DNA of 48,135 nt from a virus. Location of the stretch: IMG/VR virus record IMGVR_UViG_3300013137_000003, positions 1 to 48,135 of that record; one strand, given 5' to 3'. This document shows positions 11,101 to 18,263 of this stretch, piece by piece. Position 1 is the stretch's first letter. Each line of letters opens with the position of its first letter. The notes beneath the pieces are model-generated. The model had not been told where the DNA came from. It worked only from the letters and a program-made list of their open reading frames with translations, and searched no databases. The position numbers and the translations under genes were made by a program.

Positions 11101-12581
11101 ACATAGACTATCTCAAGGAAGGTGGAGGGCTGGAGTTCCTCGTTCACCAAGGGAGGTTGTTTCAGAGAGGGAGACATGTAGGGAGTAAGACGCAGAAGGC
11201 TATGGACTTCCTTGGTTACATGGGAGAGACATCTGAGATTATGACTAGGTTAGCGATTCGTGAGAGGGCATTGAGACAAGGAAAGACACCTGAAGAGGCT
11301 ACGTTTATAGCTCGTGACTATATGGACTTTAATCAAGGTGGAGGGACAGCTAAGGCAATTGATCAAGCGTTCCCTTATTTTAATGCAACTATTGTGGCAT
11401 CGAGAGGGATCGGAAGAGCTATGATAGAGAATCCTATTTCGAGTGCTTATAAGATAGCACAGCTAACGGCACTGACTACAGGGATTTATATAGCCGCACA
11501 AGGTTATGCTCCTGAAACAACGCAGTCATTAAAAGGTGACATTAATGCTGAGAATAACTTAATCATCCCTTTTGGTGACTGGTTTGGTTTTGAGGATTCA
11601 AAGGGTCAGATGGTGTATCCTTATCTTAAATTACCTCTCGATACATTTCAGAAGTTTTTCAAAGCAGTGGGTGAGGCAGGGGTTGATTATCACTATGGAA
11701 AGGACGTAGACACTACGAGAATTGCTCAGGCATTTAAGCAGTTGTCTCCAGTTGATTTGTCAGCCCTTCCGCCTTCAGCAGCTGGCACGTTAGGTTATAT
11801 GGCTAATAAAGATTTCTGGAGGATGGAAGATATCTGGAAACAGAGTAGTAAAGAGTTTGAGTGGAGGATGCCTAAAGCGTTAAGTGGGAATGAAGTAGGT
11901 GGGAGTGAAGAGGAATATATTCCAGGGAAGACGCCACAAGCTATGGTTGATTTAGGTAAAGCAACTGGGTTGTCTCCAGAGAGAATGAAATACTTTGGTG
12001 AGCAGATCATTACCAAAGATAATTACTTCGCTGGATTGTTAGGCCATGCGTATGACCAAGCGTTTAGTGACCTTCCGAAGAAGGAAAGGCAGATGCATTT
12101 CTTTGAAGCACTTGCTAGGACTCCAGTTGCTAAACGATTCATTGGGCTTACTAATCCTTACTCTCAGCATGCTAAGTCAATAGATGATGCGAGACAGTGG
12201 GATGAAGCTATGAGAACCAGTCAGAAATTAGGCCTCGATGCGAGAGCTGAGGGTTATCTATTCTACAACAATCAAACGAAAAGTGACGTAGATAGATACA
12301 TTAATAGTTTCAAAGATCCTGATGTTAGAGATAGGTTGGAAGATAGGTTCCAGTTCCAAATTGACACTAAGAACCTTCCTAATAGATCATTTTGGTTACG
12401 GTTGCAGGGACTTTCAACTGAGGCAAGGGCTAAGGCATATGTAGATAGATTAGACAAAGCTTCACCAACAGATGCTGCATCATTAAGGAGGGAGGAAATG
12501 ATAGTAGACCTCGCAGGTGGAGTGCTTACTGATGAATTCTATGATGAAGTTTCTAAACTTCGTCGTGGTCGTGATCGTTAG
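5196..12581 (+). CDS. Giant polyvalent ejection protein: lytic transglycosylase + zincin + ART-like + LPD domains
   Basis: 2,461 residues from the ATG at 5196, with GTGAGG five bases upstream; the longer frame to 5148 overlaps the previous gene and has no ribosome site. Residues about 20-135 form a family-1 lytic transglycosylase ('QESKFNPKAKSNAGAEG' with the catalytic Glu, then 'AAYNEGP'), which would open peptidoglycan during infection. A Lys/Glu-rich linker follows. HELSH at residues 865-869 is a zinc-metalloprotease motif. Around residue 1,050, 'VWHGAGKVIDKF' and 'GLYVSSEHGVGKSYA' look like the ADP-ribosyltransferase domain of polyvalent proteins. 'LYSNIPID' occurs twice (near 8302 and 9759, 20 identical bases). 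The last 900 residues resemble a large polyvalent-protein-associated domain. The whole probably enters the host with the DNA. A dispersed palindrome lies in frame near residue 705. Domain calls other than the transglycosylase and HExxH are by pattern only. Confidence 0.85.
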   Translation: MGMLLDLLDEKEDQNLTDLADQRPKTFDFAWDEKSIPYRLKVEAAEREHGIPKNLYARMLQQESKFNPKAKSNAGAEGIAQIVRKYHPGVDPYNVDQAIPYGAKYLRQLYDQFQDWGKAVAAYNEGPRATAEGRLPDETKEYVGRVYGGVEDEKGISLLDLIDRPRTQIQPKPIPKPQEFQGPKQRYDEAGNPIGKNGTPYPFISWTGKGVGNASVLFPITMSSLSDTDMKSFLKHSKYVGESFKSMPVTLFNSIASYLPTYWGPPILFGLHTYLTSLGVKGDPDIAKADADKVAMITSKYADKIFKIRNTKVGAAQEAMLTAPLSWPKLAFEYVSEVSKLKELAARGDKYIPTKVSKVMGHMANMATDLLSSVMALKGGHTGISGAGKIAERLNKMYVKSTAKEVARRKGTIDTLDPKAADNLVNEVKFFQEAREAQKSYDKLIRELVDENIAKDKAEAALVKMKESKTKAEGEKKVKIVKEKGKEPKVEIPVETSVETPEEIPSGPLPLTEENIVKFLEGRGYSKEDAIEMAKYDLESKDMDALDFDYQDQKGVWRSKSVNTIDEYGLYLDGLEEVKSTPTKKRSEPYTEVDEHIGTDKPEGLKGNESLFRDSDAEHTELMKRSYNERMNSVRSDPEVMTSYLINEVNRHLNGKEVDIETARNQLSEIAARADELQMMFEDPNDFRSFRDFVSEAAEWARKSDRPKIGRTASESTRMNTMIPLDKVPETVSRMIEEIARVSGGIRSKDLFRNREIYDQTGYWLGMDWRWRYEIDPDSFEYSVPRNPDTPTSSGVMFPGGPKKGPFKIGELLKGSGMDNLRRAIPSIDDITVKRDPLLKVNALYRARNKTISVRDFYDKSAVFHELSHAINSELGSKHPFLGTNTSIEIRRLHNERLIDILNQLEGLSKNEDVKSTVRAAIELAKEESIKEHPSNTLYTYFFDELLPELRKKDPDVIKEYDPTIIPEVTHMAAMERYMLNPGEMEARLVSERLSMSFEKRASEAPWETLDRMLSEENWLPNTYSKDYAKGGTKLYSNIPIDKAIESMMKVWHGAGKVIDKFHSLESAPFRTGEGAMARGAGLYVSSEHGVGKSYADDLGERPKVTYKGKEIGFSNFGTFLPNQNYNHYEKLLEDFASGEKSFKQFRDETIANIKADTEITLKGIRDMESELVSYERGGIPSDSKSVSTLKQAIKDDVALIDKLNESLETAKSFKENDFSKSLGKRALHEIYIPEGALWLDWDKPIKETLPKEKIEELRNAIGEQYMPDVQADIGAAIANLDSNPHYAKLSSEGKIVASSIVESLARTPTSNKFNSKRQEIFANLISDEPSISFKDLSKNDRNILSDLVVDLDKSDVSAVLTKALEYVNKETGRDQYINKGSRLIISKLITKAHLSEGSTLAQKRIAKDLLDNYNANPEYAKLTEYERSVAKRIIDKVKSEDLFNKLKIDEWTNGGELYRQIDKILAKEKGTSAGDIEASKFLRDLGFAGNMYRALSGKASYKNYVLFAPEKYARVGGVKLYSNIPIDQAIKQMSKSIDGVINYMKKARGSRRPTKEVATHLKEEFIRDWIERSGNIRRDLIKKYGNEGYEIVRKASLSKGSGALASMYLKQMNKEYGAGMSKHMKDVRDTRILAIRILDIAKSAKGKKFNYPENFTPTDAANYVVGFAQKEGLNPKQAEEIIRSNDAYFEWMKKPLKDAFEVELISEKEYNDLVTHNYRRLKPAEGTIEVAEVYDAKLPRDGVRRSIYDSGIEPLQLGKKTDIFEPSSEVMALEVFNRMYNRIANNLANRELWDFAHEKPDNPFVRVKFTKEQMAEKATEIRDRMKAEGATDAAIEGAINVLNAENKIPVGWKDTFVFVKGKRERMYLSPEMAKEWVTAGPEISYKTARLLRWASGAPIVRAFATGINWAFALANLPRDVMHIWYSARSFENGKWKPIYNSNLPVYGFQMARDIAATFSDALLRKGRYIDYLKEGGGLEFLVHQGRLFQRGRHVGSKTQKAMDFLGYMGETSEIMTRLAIRERALRQGKTPEEATFIARDYMDFNQGGGTAKAIDQAFPYFNATIVASRGIGRAMIENPISSAYKIAQLTALTTGIYIAAQGYAPETTQSLKGDINAENNLIIPFGDWFGFEDSKGQMVYPYLKLPLDTFQKFFKAVGEAGVDYHYGKDVDTTRIAQAFKQLSPVDLSALPPSAAGTLGYMANKDFWRMEDIWKQSSKEFEWRMPKALSGNEVGGSEEEYIPGKTPQAMVDLGKATGLSPERMKYFGEQIITKDNYFAGLLGHAYDQAFSDLPKKERQMHFFEALARTPVAKRFIGLTNPYSQHAKSIDDARQWDEAMRTSQKLGLDARAEGYLFYNNQTKSDVDRYINSFKDPDVRDRLEDRFQFQIDTKNLPNRSFWLRLQGLSTEARAKAYVDRLDKASPTDAASLRREEMIVDLAGGVLTDEFYDEVSKLRRGRDR
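7307..7331. repeat. Dispersed palindrome copy 2 (inside coding sequence)
   Basis: Left arm AGACCGTCCAAA, right arm ATTGGACGAACT. It lies in frame in the giant ejection gene and encodes DRPKIGRT, far from either gene end. Confidence 0.85.
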
Positions 12582-13794
12582 TTTGTCCATTTTTTGAACG
12601 ATCTTGGAACTCAAGATAGTGAATTACAGAATCGACTCCAGGGCGTTTAATTACCTTGATATGTTTGCCTACTTCGAGAGTGGTTAATACTCGATCCATA
12701 GTAAACTTATCCATATTGCTTTCAAAATACCTGGAGAAGTCTGAGACTAAAATGTCAGGAGTTTCTGACATCTCCAGGAACAATAAAGCGTCGCTGATTA
12801 ATGAAGCGATGTCTGACTTACCAATACCTCTGAAAGTGGTTCCCATCTTTACTTCAACTTCGGCAAGTAGTTTATCGGCACGAGCTATGTCATCCTTTAA
12901 CAAGACCATGTTATTATCTCGACTAGCGCTACACACCATTGATAGAGATAATAAGTGATTACGCCTACGTCCAATATAGCCGTCGAACTTCTTGTCTTTA
13001 AATGGAGGATTGACATCAGCTTTGTAACACCATTCAGTGTAGTAAGCCATTGCATCTTCAGTGAAATGAAAGACACCTGCCATTAGAGAGATTTGTTCCA
13101 AGTCGTGGATTAAGTGTTGTTGGAGTTCTATCTCACGCATTGAAGTGGAAGGAAAGATTACTAACTTATCACGTTTGTCTTCGTTGACAAAGATAATGCG
13201 TGAAGTTAGGCCCGCTCCTATGGCTTCGATAGGGAGTGCAGTTTGTATGTTATCAGGAGTGGTTCCAGCCAAGATGTTAGTCCAAACTCCAATTACTTCT
13301 TCCTTATCCCTTTTAATAGTATCATAAACCCATCTGTTCTGACAGTCATACCAGTCACAAAGGGCAGAGATTAATTCCCTATTATGATAACCAAGGAATA
13401 CAGTAAACTCGTTGGAGAAGATTGTTAGAGATGAGTGGAATATCTGTTCTCCAGTTGCCAAGTCTATGTCGGTTAAGTTGGTTTCCTTCATCCTACGGAT
13501 CAGAGCTTGGAGGGATGTGGCTTGGGCTGCAAGACGAATTGATGGAACTTGTTCGAGAATGTCGTAAGCATACTTCATCGCAGTGCCTTTGCCTGTAGCC
13601 GAGGGACCGACAAGGACGATGTAGAAGTTGGGGTAAAAGGTTAATGATATTCCTATGTCGACCCTGCATTTCCTCTGCAATGCAGAAGCAACTGCCGAAA
13701 TAGCAGTCCATTTTCTGAATAGACGAGGAGGCTCAGATTCTTCTGATAGCAACATAAAGCCATCAATCCAGTCTGGAAGATTTCTATTAGACAC
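12553..13794 (-). CDS. DUF3987-like P-loop ATPase, probable replicative helicase/primase component
   Basis: 413 residues from a GTG start with GGAG about 12 bases upstream. Walker A is GPSATGKGT at residues 63-71. The preceding 'DGFMLLSEESEPPRLFRKWT' and the wide spacing to later acidic segments are typical of the DUF3987/YfjI-type ATPases found in phage replication modules. It follows the polymerase gene in the same operon. Its last codons run through a palindrome and overlap the convergent giant ejection gene by 29 bases, so the two transcription blocks end on top of each other. It would act on DNA in the cytoplasm. The helicase assignment is by fold pattern and neighbours. Confidence 0.65.
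   Translation of the reverse strand: MSNRNLPDWIDGFMLLSEESEPPRLFRKWTAISAVASALQRKCRVDIGISLTFYPNFYIVLVGPSATGKGTAMKYAYDILEQVPSIRLAAQATSLQALIRRMKETNLTDIDLATGEQIFHSSLTIFSNEFTVFLGYHNRELISALCDWYDCQNRWVYDTIKRDKEEVIGVWTNILAGTTPDNIQTALPIEAIGAGLTSRIIFVNEDKRDKLVIFPSTSMREIELQQHLIHDLEQISLMAGVFHFTEDAMAYYTEWCYKADVNPPFKDKKFDGYIGRRRNHLLSLSMVCSASRDNNMVLLKDDIARADKLLAEVEVKMGTTFRGIGKSDIASLISDALLFLEMSETPDILVSDFSRYFESNMDKFTMDRVLTTLEVGKHIKVIKRPGVDSVIHYLEFQDRSKNGQTNDHDHDEV
12580..12604. repeat. Dispersed palindrome copy 3 (convergent junction)
   Basis: Left arm AGTTTGTCCATT, right arm TTTGAACGATCT. It starts with the AG of the TAG stop of the giant ejection gene, and lies in frame in the last codons of the opposite helicase gene (DRSKNGQT). 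No ordinary terminator is seen at this junction. Confidence 0.85.
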
Positions 13795-13797
13795 AGT

Positions 13798-13956
13798 TTA
13801 TGCATTCTCCTGTTTCCGTATAGTTTGAAAAAGTTTAGTAGTTTCTAACATAAGTTCCATTAGAACATCGTAGATATCACGAACTGCGTCACCAGTATGT
13901 CTATCAAGAGATAGCTGGACTATCATTGATAAGATGTTTTGTATTGAGGGAGTCAT
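13798..13956 (-). CDS. Small helical protein, 52 residues
   Basis: ATG at 13956 with AAAGGAG four bases upstream. The start lies inside the last codons of the DNA polymerase gene (53-base overlap in another frame), and the TAA falls just before the helicase GTG. The product begins MTPSIQNILSMIVQLS and contains 'AVRDIYDVLMELMLETTKLF', an amphipathic helical pattern. The strong ribosome site, the tight packing between two replication genes and the clean fit in an otherwise empty gap argue it is real. Function unknown. Confidence 0.65.
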   Translation of the reverse strand: MTPSIQNILSMIVQLSLDRHTGDAVRDIYDVLMELMLETTKLFQTIRKQENA

Positions 13957-16447
13957 AAATCTCCTTTAACTTATCAGCGAATAGATTTACGTCGCTTGGG
14001 ATTTGTTTACTTTTCAATTCCTTCATTTCATCCTTACTCATATTGAAGCCTATAGATAAGTCAACTGGAGTTTTAATCTCATTATCGTGCCAGATGAGTG
14101 GGGTTTCAAGAGATTGTTTAATCATGAGTAACATCTCAGCGTGGGCAGTCCAAGGTAATGTTAAGGGAATCTGGAACACTATCGAATCATGGATTTGAGC
14201 AAGGAGTTCGATAGGAGAAAATAAGTGCTGGTTGTAATAGATGAACTCCACTCCCTGCTCATTCACTTTGTCAGCACAAGTACTTTGAGCAAAGTGTGCA
14301 TAAGCCTCACGGTATGTATCTTGACAAGCATTGAGAGGGACATTTGGATAGGATGGGAATATAGGTCCGAGGAATAGTCTGTTACGACCGAAGAGGTTTG
14401 TAACAACTCTATTATTCTTTAACATGCCTTGGATAGTTAAGTGATAACCACCTCGAATTTGCGGATAGCCTTTGTGAATCTTTTCAATAATGTATTTAGA
14501 TTCCGCTTCAGGCATTTCGTTTTTGAGTGCGAATGTTCTATACCCTACATCGTAGTTTATAGCATGGTTACCTTTCTTTCCCCAATAGCGTTCACTTTGC
14601 CTACCATCACCGAGATCGGAGGAACCATCTTCGGATGAGATCTGATCGTAAGGTTTGTTGAAGATAACTGAAGCAGTCATTTTATGTAGGTCAATGCCTT
14701 GTTCGAAAGCTTCGATTTGAGGAATGACACCTCCTACGTAGGCAACGATTCGGTTCTCAATTTGAGAAAGGTCGAAGGAGTAGCCGATATATCCTTCATC
14801 AAAGACGAAGAATCGCAAAAGGTCATGTGGCCAGTTCTGTTGATTTCCACCCTTTCCAAATATAGTTTCACCTGAAGACAGTCGACCAGTTTCAGCACCA
14901 ACAGGTTTGTAACTTGATCTGTATCTCCCATCGTTATCGACTTTTTCTATGTTTAGGTAAGTTGAAATGCGCTTGCTTAGACTACGAATATCAAGCATGA
15001 TGCGGGCTGCTGCTGATCCCTTAACGTTTAGACGAAAGATGCGCTTGAGAGCATCTACGTTGGAAGTTTCGTGGTATTCACCTTTCGTATTTCTATTTTT
15101 ATAAGGTTTGATTTTACATTCTTTATAGAAGTACTTCATCATCTGTGGAGGAGAGTTGTAGTTTATTTCATAGCCGACTTCATCTATCAATGCCTGATTG
15201 AGGGATCTGAGTTCACTTTCCTGTTCTTCCTTGTACTTAATCATCCCTTCAACGTCAATCCTGATCCCACGCTCAGACATATAGATGAGAGGAGAGATTA
15301 ACTTCCGCTGACGTTCGTAGGTTTCAATGTTAAACTGTTTACGGAGTGTCTCGAATTGCTTTGGGAAGGATTCGATAGGGACAATAGCATCGAGACCGTT
15401 GTAGTTCCACCACTCTTCCCATGATCCGGAGCCCATCTTAATCCACTGCTTCCCGTCTTGTTTGTAGTAAGGAATGTCAGTGTACATAGTTGTGACAGCA
15501 TCTAGACCCGCAGGGAGATCAGGGAAACTTATTTTCTGTGCTATCTGTGTACAGTGGATAGGTCCCCGAGGGAGGATTCCATACTTACGAAATAGGAATT
15601 GGAGATCGAAAATGAAGTTCGCACCTCCCTTGGGGATTCGATCATCTTGAATAATGTGAGCGATGAGGAGCATTATCTCCAACTCCTGATCAGGGGTAAA
15701 GTAATCTCCTTGGGAATATCTAAATGGGATAGAAATTGATTCGCTGCTATCGCAGCAGACTGATACACAGTCAACCTCTCTATTAATGACTTCGATGTCC
15801 AAGGAGATGAGTGTGCCTCTTGTTCCAAGGTCAAGACAGTGTTGAAGATATCTGATGCAATTTCCAAATGAAGGTCTAGTGATGACATTTCGTTCTTTCC
15901 TCCTTATTTCTTTAAATTCAGATTCGTATTTAGCTCGGAGTAAATCCTCGCAGATTAAAGGTTTGTTGAGAAAGTTTAGTTTTGGAGGGATGAAGGTAGC
16001 GGTGTGGAAAGTTGGGAGGACCTTGAGGTTTGGAACGAGAGTGGATTCAAGGACACTACCACGCCACTTTGTAATCCCTATGCGATTTGTTAGAGCGAGT
16101 AACGCTATGTTGCCAAGTGCTACGACGCAGTTGAGGTTGAGTTGAGATAGTTCCGCTCCGAGTTCTTGTATGTATTGGTAGCCTTCAGGGTGAATAGTGT
16201 ATTTACCTTTCTCGTCAAGGTCTATGTAGTGTTTAAGGGGTGCATCGAGATCTTTGATTACATTTGTTAGATACAATGAACTGCGAAGGATTTTCGTAAT
16301 ACCTAAACATTCATCAAGGCCTTTCCCTGTAGGACCAATGAAGGGTTTAGGAGGACGAGCTTGTGCTTCTTGTACACCAGGCTGCTCGCCAACGATAGCG
16401 AGTTTAGCTTTGGTATTCCCAGAAGGTGGTACGTAGAGACGTTTCAA
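13904..16447 (-). CDS. polA: DNA polymerase I family A with N-terminal uracil-DNA-glycosylase-like domain
   Basis: 847 residues from a TTG start with GGAGG seven bases upstream. Residues about 15-175 match the family-4 uracil-DNA glycosylase pattern: 'VGEQPGVQE', 'FIGPTGKGLDE', and a late 'PTFHTATF'. The usual N-terminal cysteine pair for an iron-sulfur cluster is absent. A 3'-5' exonuclease follows: D217 and E219 in 'SLDIEV', 'GANFIFD', and 'YNGLD'. The polymerase domain shows motif A 'DLSQIENR' (near 557), motif B around 'KKGNHAINYDVGY' (near 626) and motif C 'IHDSIV' (near 753), with Ser in place of the common Glu. A glycosylase-like domain on a phage polymerase is known from SPO1-type phages. 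This is the genome's replicative polymerase. Whether the glycosylase-like domain is active is open. Confidence 0.92.
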   Translation of the reverse strand: MKRLYVPPSGNTKAKLAIVGEQPGVQEAQARPPKPFIGPTGKGLDECLGITKILRSSLYLTNVIKDLDAPLKHYIDLDEKGKYTIHPEGYQYIQELGAELSQLNLNCVVALGNIALLALTNRIGITKWRGSVLESTLVPNLKVLPTFHTATFIPPKLNFLNKPLICEDLLRAKYESEFKEIRRKERNVITRPSFGNCIRYLQHCLDLGTRGTLISLDIEVINREVDCVSVCCDSSESISIPFRYSQGDYFTPDQELEIMLLIAHIIQDDRIPKGGANFIFDLQFLFRKYGILPRGPIHCTQIAQKISFPDLPAGLDAVTTMYTDIPYYKQDGKQWIKMGSGSWEEWWNYNGLDAIVPIESFPKQFETLRKQFNIETYERQRKLISPLIYMSERGIRIDVEGMIKYKEEQESELRSLNQALIDEVGYEINYNSPPQMMKYFYKECKIKPYKNRNTKGEYHETSNVDALKRIFRLNVKGSAAARIMLDIRSLSKRISTYLNIEKVDNDGRYRSSYKPVGAETGRLSSGETIFGKGGNQQNWPHDLLRFFVFDEGYIGYSFDLSQIENRIVAYVGGVIPQIEAFEQGIDLHKMTASVIFNKPYDQISSEDGSSDLGDGRQSERYWGKKGNHAINYDVGYRTFALKNEMPEAESKYIIEKIHKGYPQIRGGYHLTIQGMLKNNRVVTNLFGRNRLFLGPIFPSYPNVPLNACQDTYREAYAHFAQSTCADKVNEQGVEFIYYNQHLFSPIELLAQIHDSIVFQIPLTLPWTAHAEMLLMIKQSLETPLIWHDNEIKTPVDLSIGFNMSKDEMKELKSKQIPSDVNLFADKLKEIYDSLNTKHLINDSPAIS

Positions 16448-16459
16448 TGGCTAACCTCC

Positions 16460-16484
16460 AGTTTGTCCAAATTTTGGATGAACT
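16460..16484. repeat. Dispersed palindrome copy 4
   Basis: Left arm AGTTTGTCCAAA, right arm TTTGGATGAACT. On the - strand the order is TAG stop of the ParB-methyltransferase gene, palindrome, GGAGG, then the TTG start of the polymerase, the same layout as copy 1. Confidence 0.9.
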
Positions 16485-17805
16485 ATTGATTCATTAAATG
16501 AGCCTTGACAAGGAAGGAATCCTTGTAGGCTTTTGAAAGTTCAAATCCAGTCGCTGTCATTCCGAGTTGGGATGCAGCCAAGATTCCATTACCTGATCCA
16601 AGGAAAGGAATTAAAATACGGGAACCTGCGAAGGCAAATGTTTCATAGATTTCTTTCATCAGTTCGATTGGCCGCTCTGTTGGGTGAGTCTTTTGATTAG
16701 CAGGAACGGGTGAGAAGTGAAAATGGTTCGCACGTCCAGGTTTGTTGAGGGCAGGTTGTCCTTTCCACGCATAGAAGAACATTTCGTAGGAGTTTGATAG
16801 CCGAACTGCAGGGTTCATGTTTTGACCTGGAATGCCCTTAGTCCAGATACCACACATTCGAGTGGTTGAAAATCCAGCGTTGTTCAATTCCTGGAATACA
16901 ATCTCAAACCATGGTTGAGGAGCGAACCAACAGATTAACCAAGAATGCTGAGTCATGACTCGGTAACATTGAGCGAAAAGTTTTGCAAGGAAAACTTGGT
17001 ATTCCTCGACTGGAATTTCGTTATAGTTTTCCAAAATGTACGATGACTCACCATCTTTCTTCTTCTTACCCGTCAAGTCGATAGCGTAAGGAGGGTCGAT
17101 CTCGACGAGATGGATTATGCTGTCAGGGACTTCTTTAATTCCTTCGAAGAAATCCTTAACCACGAAACACTTTGATAACTGATGAACAGTGCTGTCAGTT
17201 TTATGTACTTCGAGTTGTTCAACTATTGCTTGCTTCATCGCTGCTTCATCGATCTTTTTAAGAATCTTAGATGCATCTGAAGCGGTTCGACAGGTTTCAA
17301 ATAACTCAGGAAATGCCTCACGAGCGTTTGCACGCTTGATTGCTTCTGAGACCTCAGTAGGTGATTTAGCACCTATTATTTCTGCAGTGTCTCGCATTCC
17401 CCAGCCTGAAGCCCCAGGTCCAGGCGCTTTAACACCGTGAGTTTCCTGTTGCATAGTATGGATGTCTAAGGTGAGTTGATCTAATTCGTAGAACTCCATA
17501 TCTTTACGCCAGAAGTTTTCGGCCTTCTCAATCATCTTCATTTCGAGTTCAGATAGATCTCTGTTGTATATGCGGACTGGGATTTCAAGCACTTGGTTGG
17601 CAAGGAGAACCGTATACCTCCGTTCGCCTGCAAGGAGTTTATAAGTCCCATCTTCGTTGTCCCTTACTGCTAACGGAGCTATGAGTCCACTCTCCTTCAT
17701 ATTTTCTTCAAGGCCAACTAAGTCTCCCATTACTTTCCTTGCCCTATCATCAACAATTACTGCTGTAATAGGAATCATTCCAACTTTTCCTACATCTATT
17801 GCCAT
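16483..17805 (-). CDS. ParB-like / DNA methyltransferase fusion
   Basis: 440 residues. The N-terminal 120 residues carry ParB boxes: 'LLAGERRYTVLLA' (58-70) and 'EKAENFWRKDMEFYELDQ' (93-110). A helix-turn-helix-like stretch follows (about 138-160, 'RDTAEIIGAKSPTEVSEAIK'). The C-terminal half is a beta-class amino-methyltransferase with DPPY at 237-240 followed by FLGSGNG at 401-407, so it should methylate adenine-N6 or cytosine-N4. Such fusions are common in phages; their targets are usually unknown. It is co-transcribed with the polymerase and could protect phage DNA, mark it, or bind the dispersed palindromes. That last idea is speculation from the ParB-like domain. Confidence 0.88.
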   Translation of the reverse strand: MAIDVGKVGMIPITAVIVDDRARKVMGDLVGLEENMKESGLIAPLAVRDNEDGTYKLLAGERRYTVLLANQVLEIPVRIYNRDLSELEMKMIEKAENFWRKDMEFYELDQLTLDIHTMQQETHGVKAPGPGASGWGMRDTAEIIGAKSPTEVSEAIKRANAREAFPELFETCRTASDASKILKKIDEAAMKQAIVEQLEVHKTDSTVHQLSKCFVVKDFFEGIKEVPDSIIHLVEIDPPYAIDLTGKKKKDGESSYILENYNEIPVEEYQVFLAKLFAQCYRVMTQHSWLICWFAPQPWFEIVFQELNNAGFSTTRMCGIWTKGIPGQNMNPAVRLSNSYEMFFYAWKGQPALNKPGRANHFHFSPVPANQKTHPTERPIELMKEIYETFAFAGSRILIPFLGSGNGILAASQLGMTATGFELSKAYKDSFLVKAHLMNQ

Positions 17806-17810
17806 AGCCG

Positions 17811-18014
17811 TTATTCTCCTTTGATTAGTTTTAACAACTCAGCTGCCATATCAGTATCGACTTTGGGTATAAGTTGTTTTTTACTTCTTATCGTTGTACT
17901 CTTTCTTACTTCAGGTGTTCTGCGACTGAGACGAATCTGACGAAGGCGTTCGAGAGCCTCGTCTGTGCTCATGTCTGTTATTGAAGTGTAGTTAAGAGAT
18001 TCCAAATCAGCCAT
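17811..18014 (-). CDS. Small basic phage protein, 67 residues
   Basis: ATG at 18014 with GGGAGG six bases upstream, overlapping the end of the upstream gene by eight bases. The product has an acidic helical N-terminus ('STDEALERLRQIRLSRRTP') followed by a basic stretch ('RKSTTIRSKKQL'). Short proteins with this E-A-L-x-R-L-R-x-I-R-x-S-R-R pattern are frequent in tailed phages and have no known function that I can name. It sits directly upstream of the ParB-methyltransferase and is probably co-translated. Confidence 0.75.
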   Translation of the reverse strand: MADLESLNYTSITDMSTDEALERLRQIRLSRRTPEVRKSTTIRSKKQLIPKVDTDMAAELLKLIKGE

Positions 18015-18261
18015 CTTTCCTCCCTTCTTTATCCGCAGCGTGCATAGTAGGAAGAATTTCCCTTGGCTTTACAGCGCCGGACATTAAGATGCCAATCGCT
18101 ATTCCTCCACGCTCTTCGATCAAATCAAGGACATCATCAAGGATATGTTGGAACAGAGCCTTACGAAGTCCATACTGTGTAATGAGACGATCAGCACGGA
18201 GTTTTTGTTCTTCAGTTACTTCAAATGAAAAGCGAGGGCGATAGTCTTCGTTGATTAGCAT
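18007..18261 (-). CDS. Small protein with possible ribbon-helix-helix N-terminus
   Basis: 84 residues from the ATG at 18261; GGAGG lies five bases upstream, so this is preferred to the GTG at 18273. 'RPRFSFEVTEEQKLRADRLI' followed by two helices ('RKALFQHILDDVLDLIEERG') is the strand-helix-helix pattern of ribbon-helix-helix DNA-binding proteins. The match is loose. If right, it is a candidate regulator in the early block and one candidate to bind the dispersed palindromes. It overlaps the next gene by eight bases and lies just after the sulfosugar synthase gene. Confidence 0.7.
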   Translation of the reverse strand: MLINEDYRPRFSFEVTEEQKLRADRLITQYGLRKALFQHILDDVLDLIEERGGIAIGILMSGAVKPREILPTMHAADKEGRKDG

Positions 18262-18263
18262 AG

